Of a stretch of DNA of 64,000 bases, positions 37,957 to 47,021 are shown in pieces (the stretch's first letter is position 1; the number at the start of each line of letters is the position of its first letter). A program made the position numbers and the translations under genes. The notes below the pieces were generated by a model. The model was not told the origin of the DNA, made no database searches, and saw only the letters and a list, made by a program, of their open reading frames with translations. Where the stretch lies: NCBI RefSeq assembly GCF_014596915.1, contig NZ_JACVWU010000004.1, forward strand, positions 124,001-188,000, in the 5' to 3' direction. The DNA is from Streptomyces sp. TRM68416 (GTDB lineage Bacteria; Actinomycetota; Actinomycetes; Streptomycetales; Streptomycetaceae).

Positions 37957-38607
37957 TCAGCTGAAGATGATCATCGAGCCCTGGGCCAGACTCCGTGTCG
38001 CCGCCGCGTGCAGGCCGAGCCAGACGTGGCGTTCGCGGGCGAAGGGGCTGGGGTCGTAGGGGGCGGGGACGGCCGGTTCCTCCAAGTCCGTCGGGGCGAG
38101 GGGCGGTTGCGGGGGCGCCGGGGGGTTGGCCGGGTCGATGCCGATGGTCGGGGCCACCAGCTCCAGTTCCCTCAGCAGGGTCTGGGAGGAGCCCAGGGGG
38201 CCGCCGCCCGCGAGGAGTTCGTCGCTGGAGAGGGGGTGCGGGAAGTCGACGGGGACGTAGGCGCCCGCGTGGTCGTAGTGCCAGACCAGGTGGGACTGCT
38301 GGGCCGTCGTCTCGAACATCTCCAGGAGCTGCTCGTAGTCGCCGCCGAGTTCGTCCACCGGCGTCACCGGCAGCCCGCACACCTGGAGCAGATACGCGCG
38401 GCGCAGGAAGTGCAGGGCGTCGTAGTCGAAGCCGGCCACCGGGGCGACCTCGCCGGACAGGCCCGGCATGTACTGGTACACCGGCACCGGCGGGAGCCCG
38501 GCCTCGGCGAGCACCTTGTTGTATTGCGCGAGTTCCTCGGCGAACGGGTTGTCGGGGGTGTGGCACAACACGTCGACGAGCGGTACCAGCCACAGGTCAC
38601 AGGCCAA
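37957..38607 (-). CDS. Hypothetical cytosolic protein
   Basis: 216 residues if it starts at TTG 38607 behind GAGGAGTCC; the frame is open further upstream but is not protein-like. Contents include LACDLWLVPLVDVLCHTPDN, PVYQYMPGLSGEVAPVAGFD, LLEMFETTAQQSHLVWHYDH and the end GLHAAATRSLAQGSMIIFS. No signal peptide or membrane helix. Family not recognised; placed between purA and the GntR gene. Confidence 0.65.
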   Translation of the reverse strand: MACDLWLVPLVDVLCHTPDNPFAEELAQYNKVLAEAGLPPVPVYQYMPGLSGEVAPVAGFDYDALHFLRRAYLLQVCGLPVTPVDELGGDYEQLLEMFETTAQQSHLVWHYDHAGAYVPVDFPHPLSSDELLAGGGPLGSSQTLLRELELVAPTIGIDPANPPAPPQPPLAPTDLEEPAVPAPYDPSPFARERHVWLGLHAAATRSLAQGSMIIFS

Positions 38608-38708
38608 AAGAGGACTCCTCGCGTAGCGCGGTGCGGCAGTGTGGTCAGGGAAGGGTAGTCGGTGCGGGTCGGGGTGAAACCCGGTGGTTCCGGTCCCATA
38701 CCCATCCC

Positions 38709-39407
38709 TCAAGGCGCGAGTCGTTCGATCAGGGCGAGGGAGTGGGCGTTGTACGCGGCGATGATCGAGCGGGCGGCCGCGATGTCGCGCCGCGACAGGG
38801 CGTCGACGAGTTCGGTGTGGCCGGACCACAGCTCGCCGCGGAGCTCGGTGAGCAGACGCAGCCGCTGGACGGCACAGACCCACGACTGCACGCGCAGCCG
38901 GTGGAGGAAGTCGGTGAGGTAGGGGTTGCCGAAGAGGGAGCTGAGCTCGCGCCAGAAGCGCAGGTCGTAGCCGATGAGGACGGTGAGGTCGCCGGCGGCG
39001 GCGGCGCGCTGGGCCTCTTCGCCGCGGCGGCGGACGCCGGCGAGGGCGGCGGCGGTACGGGGGTCACCGGGCTCCTGGTACCCCTTGCGCCCGTCGTCGA
39101 GCGCCTGGAACATCCCGTCGGTGACGAGGCTGCGGGCCTCGATGATGCCCCGGTAGTCCTCGGCCGAGTACTCGTGCACGCGGAAGCCGCGGTGCTGGTC
39201 GGCTTCCAGCAGGCCCTGCGCGGAGAGGTCCACGAGGGCTTCGCGGACGGGGGTGGCGGAGACGCCGTACTGCTCGGCGATCTCCTTGACCGTGAACTCC
39301 TGCCCCGGCTGGAGCCGGCCGGCCAGCACCTCGTCCCGCAGCGCGTCCGCGATCTGCTGCCGCAGGGTGCTTCGGGTCACGGCGCCGTTGCCGCTGGGGC
39401 CGGGCAT
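38709..39407 (-). CDS. GntR family regulator, FadR/FCD type
   Basis: 232 residues from ATG 39407 (MPGPSGNGAVTRST); ATG 39440 would add 11. N-terminal winged helix: LRQQIADALRDEVLAGRLQP then FTVKEIAEQYGVSATPVREA. Residues 85-225 are an FCD ligand domain with the metal-binding pattern D-x-x-x-H: the visible DLRFWRELSSLFGNPYLTDF has D but an E at the usual H position, while SGHTELVDALSRRDIAAARS keeps H. Adjacent to a class III aminotransferase on the same strand, which it may control. Confidence 0.85.
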   Translation of the reverse strand: MPGPSGNGAVTRSTLRQQIADALRDEVLAGRLQPGQEFTVKEIAEQYGVSATPVREALVDLSAQGLLEADQHRGFRVHEYSAEDYRGIIEARSLVTDGMFQALDDGRKGYQEPGDPRTAAALAGVRRRGEEAQRAAAAGDLTVLIGYDLRFWRELSSLFGNPYLTDFLHRLRVQSWVCAVQRLRLLTELRGELWSGHTELVDALSRRDIAAARSIIAAYNAHSLALIERLAP

Positions 39408-39568
39408 GGTCGGGGCGTCTCCTCGTCGCGCGGGTGGCATGCACGTCTATCTCTACGAGCACGCCACCTTACGCGTTCGCCGGAGACGCCGACCGAGTGC
39501 GTTTTCGTCCGCGGGTGGGTGGGGGTTGCTCGCGCAGTTCCCCGCGCCCCTGTCGGGGCGCCGTCCAG

Positions 39569-39651
39569 GCTGCGGGCAGTCGTGCCGCTGGGGCGGCACG
39601 GGTGGGCGCAGGCGGCACCCCGTAAGCGCCGGGCTGCGCGACCCACCCCCC
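39569..39651 (+). repeat. Dispersed intergenic palindromic repeat, copy C
   Basis: Starts GCTGCGGGCAGTCGTGCCGC, same as copy B, and ends GCTGCGCGACCCACCCCC. Lies between the GntR gene and the aminotransferase gene. Confidence 0.85.
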
Positions 39652-39664
39652 CACGCCGGCCCCG

Positions 39665-41020
39665 CTACTGCGTGAACTCGTCGGCCACCGTCAGCGCAGC
39701 GTCCAGCGCAGCGAGCCCCTCCTTCAGCTCCGCCTCACTCACGTTGCACGGCGGCACGACATGCGTACGGTTCATGTTCACGAAGGGCCAGATCCCACCC
39801 TTCTTCGCGGCAGCCGCGAACGCCGCCATGGGCGCGTTCGCCTCCCCCGCCGCGTTGTACGGCACCAACGGCTCCCGAGTCTCCTGGCTCTTCACCAGGT
39901 CGAGCGCCCAGAACATGCCGACCCCGCGCACCTCGCCCACGGACACATGCCGCTCGGCCAGCTCCCGCAGCGCGGGCCCGACGACGGACGCCCCGAGATC
40001 ACGGGCGTTCTCGACGACCCCCTCCTCCGCCATGACGTTGATCGTCGCGACGGCGGCGGCACAGGCCAGCGGATGTCCGGAGTACGTCAGCCCACCCGGG
40101 TACGCCCGCTTCGCGAACGTCTCCGCGATGGCCCCCGAGATGGCGACACCGCCCAGCGGCACGTACCCGGAGTTCACACCCTTCGCGAAGGTCATCAGGT
40201 CGGGCACCACCCCGAACAGGTCGGCCGCGAACCACTCGCCGGTCCGCCCGAACCCGGCCATGACCTCGTCGAGGACGAAGACGATCCCGTACTTGTCGCA
40301 GATCTCCCGGACCCCGGCGAGATAGCCCGCCGGCGGCACCATGATCCCCGCGGTCCCCGGAATCGTCTCCAGCACGATCGCGGCAACGGTGCCCGGCCCC
40401 TCGAAGGCGATCGTCGTCTCCAGGTGCTCCAGCGCCCGCGCACACTCCTGCTCCTCGGTCTCGGCGTAGAACCGCGACCGGTACAGGAAGGGCGCCCAGA
40501 AGTGCACGACCCCGGCGGAGGCGCTGTCGGAGGCCCAGCGCCGGGGGTCGCCGGTGAGGTTCACGGCCTGCTGCGTACCGCCGTGGTACGACCGGTACGC
40601 CGACAGCACCTTGGTACGGCCCGTGTGCAGCCGGGCCATGCGCACCGCGTGCTCGACGGCGTCGGCGCCACCGTTGGTGAAGAAGATCTTGTCCAGGTCG
40701 CCCGGCGTCCGCTCGGCGATGAGCCGGGCCGCCTCCGACCGCGCCTCGACGGCGAACGCGGGCGCGAAGGTCGTCATCCTCGCGGCCTGCTCCTGGATCG
40801 CGGCGACGACCTTGGGGTGCTGGTAGCCGATGTTCGTGTAGACGAGCCCGCTGGTGAAGTCGAGGTACCGCTTGCCGTCGTAGTCCCAGAAGTACGACCC
40901 CTCCGCGCCGGCGACGGCGAGCGGGTCGATGAGCTCCTGGGCGGACCAGGAGTGGAAGACATGCGCACGGTCCGCGGCCTTCACAGCGGCGCCGACCTCG
41001 GGGTTTGGCTGAGGGGTCAT
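39665..41020 (-). CDS. Class III (omega) aminotransferase
   Basis: 451 residues from ATG 41020. FHSWSAQELIDPLAVAGAEG start is typical of beta-alanine/taurine--pyruvate aminotransferases. FFTNGGADAVEHAVRMARLH binds PLP phosphate, DEVMAGFGRTGEWFA holds the PLP aspartate, and the lysine is in LMTFAKGVNSGYVPLGGVAI. Likely moves an amino group from an omega-amino acid to pyruvate. The GntR gene downstream and a repeat element separate it from other genes. Confidence 0.88.
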   Translation of the reverse strand: MTPQPNPEVGAAVKAADRAHVFHSWSAQELIDPLAVAGAEGSYFWDYDGKRYLDFTSGLVYTNIGYQHPKVVAAIQEQAARMTTFAPAFAVEARSEAARLIAERTPGDLDKIFFTNGGADAVEHAVRMARLHTGRTKVLSAYRSYHGGTQQAVNLTGDPRRWASDSASAGVVHFWAPFLYRSRFYAETEEQECARALEHLETTIAFEGPGTVAAIVLETIPGTAGIMVPPAGYLAGVREICDKYGIVFVLDEVMAGFGRTGEWFAADLFGVVPDLMTFAKGVNSGYVPLGGVAISGAIAETFAKRAYPGGLTYSGHPLACAAAVATINVMAEEGVVENARDLGASVVGPALRELAERHVSVGEVRGVGMFWALDLVKSQETREPLVPYNAAGEANAPMAAFAAAAKKGGIWPFVNMNRTHVVPPCNVSEAELKEGLAALDAALTVADEFTQ

Positions 41021-41128
41021 GCCCGCGAGCGTAAATGTCCGCGATGCGGAAGCGGTATCGGCGTCCTGTCTGTGGGACGCGGCTTTCCGCGACAGGTTGT
41101 CGCACGGCGGCTTCCCGGGATGAATCCA

Positions 41129-41163
41129 TTGACAGCATGCTGTCTCAATGACAGGATGCTGTC
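41129..41163 (+). promoter_or_regulatory. Promoter wrapped in two MarR operators
   Basis: Two 14-bp palindromes 19 bp apart: GACAGCATGCTGTC (41131-41144, perfect) and GACAGGATGCTGTC (41150-41163, near-perfect). They contain a -35 box TTGACA (41129-41134) and, after 17 bp, a -10 box CAGGAT (41152-41157), 33 bp before the DJ-1/PfpI gene. Confidence 0.85.
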
Positions 41164-41195
41164 ATAAAGAACCGGTCCGAGGAGGCAGCAGCACC

Positions 41196-41804
41196 ATGAC
41201 GCCCAAGCCCGTACACCTCGCCGTCTACGACACCTACGCCGACTGGGAGACGGGGCACGCCACCGCCCACCTCGCCCGAGCCGGGTACGAGATCCGGACT
41301 CTGGGCCCCTCCGCTCAGCCCGTCCGCAGCATCGGCGGGCTGCGCGTCCTGCCCGACCTCGCCCTGGACGACGTACGCCCCGAGGACAGCTCGCTGCTGA
41401 TCCTGCCGGGCGCCGACCTCTGGGACACCTCCGACGCGCTCGCGCCCTTCGCCCGCAAGGCCCGCGCGTTCCTCGACGCGGGCGTGCCCGTCGCCGCGAT
41501 CTGCGGGGCGACCGCCGGACTGGCGAGGGAGGGGCTGCTCGACGGCCGGGACCACACCAGCGCCGTCTCCTTCTACCTGGCCGCCACCGGATACGCGGGC
41601 GGCTCCCGCTACCGCGACGCCGACGCCGTCACCGACGGCAACCTCGTCACGGCCGGCCCCACCGAACCCGTCGCCTTCGCGCGCGAGGTCTTCGGGCTCC
41701 TCGGGGTGTACGAGGGTGAGGTGCTGGACGCCTGGTACCGGCTGTTCCACGACTCCGACGCCGAGGCCTACGCCGTACTGGAGAAGGCGGGGGCGCTGGG
41801 ATGA
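41196..41804 (+). CDS. DJ-1/PfpI family protein (type 1 glutamine-amidotransferase-like)
   Basis: 202 residues from ATG 41196 (MTPKPVHLAVYDTYADWETG), GAGGCAGCAGC upstream. Flavodoxin-like fold with LLILPGADLWDTSDALAP and the nucleophile elbow PVAAICGATAGLAREGLL, whose cysteine is the reactive residue of the family. Members of this group often detoxify aldehydes or repair glycated molecules. Overlaps the MarR gene as ATGA, so the pair is one operon under the double operator. Confidence 0.88.
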   Translation: MTPKPVHLAVYDTYADWETGHATAHLARAGYEIRTLGPSAQPVRSIGGLRVLPDLALDDVRPEDSSLLILPGADLWDTSDALAPFARKARAFLDAGVPVAAICGATAGLAREGLLDGRDHTSAVSFYLAATGYAGGSRYRDADAVTDGNLVTAGPTEPVAFAREVFGLLGVYEGEVLDAWYRLFHDSDAEAYAVLEKAGALG

Positions 41805-42259
41805 GCCGCGAGCGGCAGGAGCTGTTCAGCCGCAGCGCGCTCGGGGTCTTCCGGCTCAACGGCCAATTCCTCGCCGTTGCAGAGGAGTTGGCCAAGCCCT
41901 CCGGGCTCACCGCCGCCTGGTGGCAGGTACTCGGCGCGGTGCTGCGCGAGCCGCTGCCGGTGTCCGGGATCGCCCGCGAGATGGGCATCACCCGGCAGAG
42001 CGTGCAGCGGATCGCCGATCTGCTGGTCGAGCGGGGGCTGGCCGAGTACCGGCCCAACCCCGCCCACCGCCGCGCCAAACTCGTCGCGCCCACGGAGGCG
42101 GGCCGCGCCGCCGTGGCCCGGATCGACCCCGGCCACGCCGCCTTCGCCGACCGGCTCGCGGACGCCTTCGGCGAGGCTGAACTCGCCGACGCCGTACGGA
42201 TTCTGGAGCGTCTGTCCAAGGTGCTTGAGCAGACGGCCACCGCTGTTACGGAACCGTAG
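41801..42259 (+). CDS. MarR family regulator
   Basis: 152 residues from ATG 41801. Winged helix with AAWWQVLGAVLREPLPVSGI, AREMGITRQSVQRIADLLVE and AEYRPNPAHRRAKLVAPTEA. Being coupled to the DJ-1/PfpI gene and preceded by two clear palindromes in the promoter, it very probably represses its own operon. Confidence 0.92.
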   Translation: MSRERQELFSRSALGVFRLNGQFLAVAEELAKPSGLTAAWWQVLGAVLREPLPVSGIAREMGITRQSVQRIADLLVERGLAEYRPNPAHRRAKLVAPTEAGRAAVARIDPGHAAFADRLADAFGEAELADAVRILERLSKVLEQTATAVTEP

Positions 42260-42336
42260 ACGGCACCGCCCTCACCTCCCCGTATGCCCGCACTATCGTG
42301 GTCGTCGCACAAGGCGTTTCGGGGGGAGGGCCTGCC

Positions 42337-44451
42337 ATGGACGGGCTGGGGGCGGGAGATCCGCAGCAGATCGGGGCATACCGGCTGCTCGCGCGGCTCG
42401 GGGCCGGCGGGATGGGGCAGGTGTATCTCGCCCGGTCGCAGCGCGGGCGCACGGTCGCCGTCAAGCTCGTACGGGAGGAACTGGCCGCGCAGGAGGAGTT
42501 CCGCGCCCGGTTCCGGCAGGAGGTGCAGGCCGCGCGGCAGGTCGGCGGCCACTGGACCGCGCCCGTGCTGGACGCGGACACCGAGGCCGCCGTCCCCTGG
42601 GTGGCCACCGGGTACGTCGCCGGGCCCAGCCTCCAGCAGGTCGTCGGACACGACCACGGCGCGCTGCCCGAACGGTCCGTCCGCATCCTCGGCGCCGGAC
42701 TCGCCCACGCCCTGAAGGACATCCACGCCGCCGGGATCGTCCACCGCGACCTGAAGCCCTCCAACGTCCTCGTCACCATCGACGGGCCCCGCGTCATCGA
42801 CTTCGGGATCGCACGGGCGTTGGAGACCGTGACCGACGGCGGACTCACCCACACCGGCGCGCTCGTCGGCTCGCCCGGCTTCATGGCACCCGAGCAGGTG
42901 CGCGGCGACCGCATCACGCCCGCCTGCGACGTCTTCTGCCTCGGCTCCGTCCTCGCCTACGCCGCGACCGGCCGCCTGCCCTTCGGTACCGAGAGCAGCG
43001 GCGTCCACGCCCTGATGTTCCGCATCGCCCAGGAGGAGCCCGACCTGACCGGGGTCCCCGAGGGCATCGCCGACCTGGTACGCGACTGCCTGCGCAAGGA
43101 CCCGGCGGCCCGTCCCGGCCTCGACCGCATCCTCGCCCGCACCGGCGCCGACGACACCGTCTCCGGCGGCCGCTCCCGCGACCCGTGGCTCCCGAGCGCC
43201 CTGGTCGCCCAACTCGGGCGGCACGCGGTGCGGTTGCTGGACACGGAGGGGCCGGGTGGGACGGAGACGGGGGCGGGGGCGGGCAGGGCGACGGGGGGTC
43301 CGGCTGCCGCTTCGGCGGGGACGCCGGGTGCGGCTTCGGCGGGAGGCCCGGTCGGTGGGGCGGCTGCGAATCCGGCGGGAGGCGTGGTCGGGGGTCCGGC
43401 TGCGTCCCCGGCAGGGAGGCCGGAGGGGAGCCCGGCAGGAAGTCCGCCTGCGTCTCCGGCGGGAAGCCCGGCGGGGCGTTCGGCTGCCGGTTCGGTCGGG
43501 GGACCGGCTGTGGGTGCGGCGGGGCGTTCGGGTGCCGGTTCGGCAGAGAGTCCGGGTGCCGGTTCGGCCGGGCGTCCGGCCGGGACTCCGGAGCATGCGG
43601 CGGTCGGTGACGCGGTGCCGGGGGAGGGGCCGCCCGCGCCGGGGGAGCCAGGGGTGGGCGGGGGGTTGGACCATCTGCCGACGATGGTGACCGGGCAGGG
43701 GGCGCCCCCGCCGACGGCTCCGCCGGGCAGGGGGTTCGGCGCCGCGCCCACGCATCCGGCGTACGGCTATCCGCAGCCACCGCAGTCGCCACCGCCGCCG
43801 CAGTCGCCGTACGGGTCGACCCCGCCCTACGGTCCGCCCACGATGCCGTACTACGGCCCGGTCGCTCCGCCCGAGGAGCCGCACCGCCGCAGTGGTCGTT
43901 CGACGGCGCTGCTTGTCGTGGTCGCCCTGGTCGTGGCCCTCGGGGCCGGTGGATCGGTGTACGCCCTGATGAGCGGCGGTGAGCAGGAGGAGGCGGGCGG
44001 CGGAGCCACGGCGTCCCCGACGGTGAGCGCCCCCGTGGCCCCGGCCCCGGACCCGACCTCGGAGCCACCGGCTCCCACGGAATCCGCCTCAGCCTCCGCC
44101 GCGGACGTGGGAACCGTTCCGTCCGCCTTCCTGGGCACCTGGTTCACCACCATCGACAACGCCGCCGGTCACCACACCCGCGAACTCACCCTCCAACAGG
44201 GCGAGGTGGGCGACACCGTCCTCTCCCTCGTCGCCGACGGTCCGGCATACCACTGCGTGTTCACGGCGCGGCTGGACGACGTGCTCTCGGCAGGCGGCCC
44301 GTTGGAGATCGGCCCGTCCAGCGTCACCGTCGGCGAACCGGCCACCTCCTGCACACCGGGCGAGGCCACGCGGCTCACGCTCCTCGGAGACGGCACCCTG
44401 AAGCGAGTGAACATCAGCAGCGGAGAGAGCCTGACGTACACCAGAGGGTGA
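42337..44451 (+). CDS. Membrane Ser/Thr protein kinase (PknB-type) with external C-terminal domain
   Basis: 704 residues from ATG 42337. Kinase domain residues 14-280: glycine loop LGAGGMGQVYLA, lysine in VAVKLV, catalytic IVHRDLKPSNVLV (D138) and DFG at 155, then APEQVRGDRITPACDVF. A 200-residue Gly/Ala/Ser/Pro linker follows, then a proline-rich juxtamembrane part (PPQSPPPPQSPYGSTPPYG). A single helix STALLVVVALVVALGAGG lies near 521, and a 140-residue extracytoplasmic domain has three cysteines. No PASTA repeats. The outside domain probably senses a cell-wall or ionic signal. Confidence 0.93.
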   Translation: MDGLGAGDPQQIGAYRLLARLGAGGMGQVYLARSQRGRTVAVKLVREELAAQEEFRARFRQEVQAARQVGGHWTAPVLDADTEAAVPWVATGYVAGPSLQQVVGHDHGALPERSVRILGAGLAHALKDIHAAGIVHRDLKPSNVLVTIDGPRVIDFGIARALETVTDGGLTHTGALVGSPGFMAPEQVRGDRITPACDVFCLGSVLAYAATGRLPFGTESSGVHALMFRIAQEEPDLTGVPEGIADLVRDCLRKDPAARPGLDRILARTGADDTVSGGRSRDPWLPSALVAQLGRHAVRLLDTEGPGGTETGAGAGRATGGPAAASAGTPGAASAGGPVGGAAANPAGGVVGGPAASPAGRPEGSPAGSPPASPAGSPAGRSAAGSVGGPAVGAAGRSGAGSAESPGAGSAGRPAGTPEHAAVGDAVPGEGPPAPGEPGVGGGLDHLPTMVTGQGAPPPTAPPGRGFGAAPTHPAYGYPQPPQSPPPPQSPYGSTPPYGPPTMPYYGPVAPPEEPHRRSGRSTALLVVVALVVALGAGGSVYALMSGGEQEEAGGGATASPTVSAPVAPAPDPTSEPPAPTESASASAADVGTVPSAFLGTWFTTIDNAAGHHTRELTLQQGEVGDTVLSLVADGPAYHCVFTARLDDVLSAGGPLEIGPSSVTVGEPATSCTPGEATRLTLLGDGTLKRVNISSGESLTYTRG

Positions 44452-44578
44452 GTAACTCATCTGTGCCGCAAGCTAGTTGAACGCTGGGCGAACATCCGCG
44501 GACGCGACCGGAATATCCCGCCCGCCGACCGTAAGGTGACCGCACACTTGTCCGGCTGGGGAGTGGCGGGGGCACCCA

Positions 44579-46126
44579 GTGGAGTTGCTGAGCGCAGAGA
44601 ACGTCATAGCCGTGGCCACGGCACTGGCCGGCATCGTGGCCTCGGCCGTCATGGTCTGGTACGAGCGCCGCGTGCCACGCCGCAAACGCATCGGATACCG
44701 CGTCCAGATGGACAACCCGATCGGCGACGGCGTCACCTCCGGCCGGGCCAACGTCCGCCTCGGCCTCTTCGACGAGGCCCCCGGCATGCACCAGGCCACC
44801 CTCGTACTCCTGCGCATCGAGAACGACGGCTCGCAGAGCATCGGCCACGACGACTACACGAGCCGTGAACTCCACGGCCTCACCGCGGAGTTCACCGACC
44901 GCAACATCCACGGCGTCTCGGTCACCCAGCCGACCGGCACCGACCACCTGATGAGCCACTTCACCCCGCACGCGGGCTTCGGCTACGACCCCGGCGGCAA
45001 CACCCTGCGCATCCCCCGCGTCCCGCTCAACCGCGGTGAGCACTTCAAGCTGCTCGTGCTGCTGTCCGGCGGGGACGTGGGCTGCGACATCCGGATCGTG
45101 GGCGGTATCCGCGACGGCGAGGTGCACCCCAACCGCAGTGCGACCCCGGACGACACGCCGCCGCTGTTCAGCCGGGCGGCCCGGTGGATCACGCTCATGC
45201 TCACGGTGTCCGTGCTCACCCTCTCGACCATCGTCGTCGTACGGGACGACACGCCGCCGCCGCTCGGGTGCGAGCAGGGTTCGTTGACGATCACCGGCTC
45301 GACCGCGTTCGCGCCCGTCGTCGAGGAACTGGCGGAACAGTACGAGAAGGACTGCGAGGGCGCCGACATCGAGGTGGAGGCGCGGGGCAGTGCGGCGGGG
45401 GTGGGCGAACTCGCCGCGCTGGAGGGCGAGTCGAAGTCCGTACGGTCGTCGATGATCGCCTTCCACGACGGCCGCAGCAAACGCGTCAACGGCGATCTGC
45501 GCCCGCTGCCCGTCGCCCTGTCCGTCTTCACCCTCGTCGTCAACGACGGCCTCACCCTCCCGCGCGGCGGCCTGTCCCTGACCGACGTGCGGCGCGTCTA
45601 CGCAGGTGAGGTCGCCTACTGGGACGAGCTGGACCCGTCCCTTCCGCACTGGCGGGTCGTGCTGGTCAGCCGTGACGCCGACTCCGGCACGCGGCAGGTC
45701 TTCCAGGACCGGGTGCTCGGCGGTGCGTGGGAGGGGGTGCCCAGCACCTCACTGGACTGCGCCACCGACACGGACCGCTCGGCGCCGGACCGCTGCGAAC
45801 TGGACTCCACGGAGGACGTCCTGCGGACGGTCGCGGAGACGCGGGGTGCGATCGGGTACAGCGAGCTCAACCTCGCGACGGACCGGACCGGCGTCAAGCG
45901 CGTCGCGCTCGACGGCCACGAGGCCTCGCTGAACGCGATCGAACACGACGCGAGTCCCTACCCCTACCGCGGCGTGGAGTACGCCTACACCCACGGCACC
46001 CCACCCACCGGCTCCCTCGCCTCCAGCTTCCTCACCTACATCACCAACAACGGCGAACCCACCATCCGCAACCACACCCACGTCCCCTGCTCCACCCCAG
46101 AGGGCCAACCCCTCTGCCACGACTAG
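44579..46126 (+). CDS. Membrane-anchored PstS-like phosphate/anion-binding protein
   Basis: 515 residues from GTG 44579. An N-terminal helix (LLSAENVIAVATALAGIVAS), a 160-residue cytosolic-looking beta domain (VRLGLFDEAPGMHQATLVLL), a second helix near residue 200 (ITLMLTVSVLTLSTIVVV) and then a PstS-type binding domain: SLTITGSTAFAPVVEELAEQ, VSRDADSGTRQVFQDRVLGG, RGAIGYSELNLATD. No PstCAB permease genes are nearby, so it may sense rather than import. It follows the kinase gene by 127 bp on the same strand. Confidence 0.85.
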   Translation: MELLSAENVIAVATALAGIVASAVMVWYERRVPRRKRIGYRVQMDNPIGDGVTSGRANVRLGLFDEAPGMHQATLVLLRIENDGSQSIGHDDYTSRELHGLTAEFTDRNIHGVSVTQPTGTDHLMSHFTPHAGFGYDPGGNTLRIPRVPLNRGEHFKLLVLLSGGDVGCDIRIVGGIRDGEVHPNRSATPDDTPPLFSRAARWITLMLTVSVLTLSTIVVVRDDTPPPLGCEQGSLTITGSTAFAPVVEELAEQYEKDCEGADIEVEARGSAAGVGELAALEGESKSVRSSMIAFHDGRSKRVNGDLRPLPVALSVFTLVVNDGLTLPRGGLSLTDVRRVYAGEVAYWDELDPSLPHWRVVLVSRDADSGTRQVFQDRVLGGAWEGVPSTSLDCATDTDRSAPDRCELDSTEDVLRTVAETRGAIGYSELNLATDRTGVKRVALDGHEASLNAIEHDASPYPYRGVEYAYTHGTPPTGSLASSFLTYITNNGEPTIRNHTHVPCSTPEGQPLCHD

Positions 46127-46146
46127 CCTCCGGCTCTACGGCTCAG

Positions 46147-46231
46147 CCTGCGGGCATGCGTGCCGCCTGGGGCGGCACGGGTGGGCGCAGGCGGCACCCC
46201 GATAGCGCCGGGATGCGCGACCCACCCCCCC
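46147..46231 (+). repeat. Dispersed intergenic palindromic repeat, copy D
   Basis: Starts CCTGCGGGCATGCGTGCCGC and ends ATGCGCGACCCACCCCCC. Closest to copy A at 26328-26408 (reverse strand). Confidence 0.85.
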
Positions 46232-46253
46232 GCACACACCCACGGCGCCGTGT

Positions 46254-47021
46254 TCACCTCGGCTCCGGCGGCCGCTGCCGGGGCATGTTGGGCCGGGCAG
46301 GCCCACCGCCCCCGGGCGGCATCGGAAAGCGGCCCTGGACGACGTTCCCGTCGGGACGCCCGCCCCCGACGACCGCCCCCTGAATCCCCATCGGCGCGGA
46401 CCCGGTCCGGAACTCGACCATCCAGTCCGCCGTCTCCGTCCGCACCAACTCCGTCACGTCCTCCGAAAACCTCCGCAGCACACCGAGACACCGATCGGCC
46501 GCCTCACTCGCGGTCCCCTCCGTCGGCCCCAGAACCTCCCGCACACTCTCCGACGCCCAGTCGAACTGCAGCACCTGAAGCCGCCGCTGCACCGCCTGCG
46601 CCGTAGCCACGTCCCTTATCCACCCGGACGTCACCCCGAAGAACCGGTCGACCCCCACACACGCCACGGCGAGCAGCAGCGCCAGATACCCCCAAGGCGC
46701 CACCCCGCCGACCACCCCGGTCAGATCCAGCAACGGCAGTGCGGCCCCGCACACCGCCCCCACCGCCGCCCCGCCCCGCAGCACCCGCGCCCCCCGCCGC
46801 TTCCACACCCGGTCCGCGAGATACCAGGCCGCCGTGTCCAGCGCCCCGCGCTCCACCCACCGGTACAGCTCGTCCAGCCGTTCCGCGGGCTCGCCCCAGT
46901 CGCCGTTGGGGAACGCCCGCCCCGTCAGATCGCCCGGCCGCAGCCCGGCGGCGCCCTCACGGCCCTCGCCGCCCCGCCCGTCGTGAGGCGGCCCCTCGGG
47001 CTGCATCTCCGGCTGACCCAC
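46254..47021 (-). CDS. SLATT-domain membrane protein
   Basis: 255 residues from GTG 47021 with TAGGGAG upstream. Residues about 45-190 fit a SLATT two-helix unit: WGEPAERLDELYRWVERGAL, DTAAWYLADRVWKRRGARVL, a hydrophobic pair (AAVGAVCGAALPLLDL and GYLALLLAVACVGVDRFFGV), then WIRDVATAQAVQRRLQVLQF. The tail is Gly/Pro-rich. SLATT proteins are pore-forming partners in some bacterial conflict systems but also occur alone; no nucleotide-sensing partner is adjacent here. Confidence 0.75.
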   Translation of the reverse strand: MGQPEMQPEGPPHDGRGGEGREGAAGLRPGDLTGRAFPNGDWGEPAERLDELYRWVERGALDTAAWYLADRVWKRRGARVLRGGAAVGAVCGAALPLLDLTGVVGGVAPWGYLALLLAVACVGVDRFFGVTSGWIRDVATAQAVQRRLQVLQFDWASESVREVLGPTEGTASEAADRCLGVLRRFSEDVTELVRTETADWMVEFRTGSAPMGIQGAVVGGGRPDGNVVQGRFPMPPGGGGPARPNMPRQRPPEPR

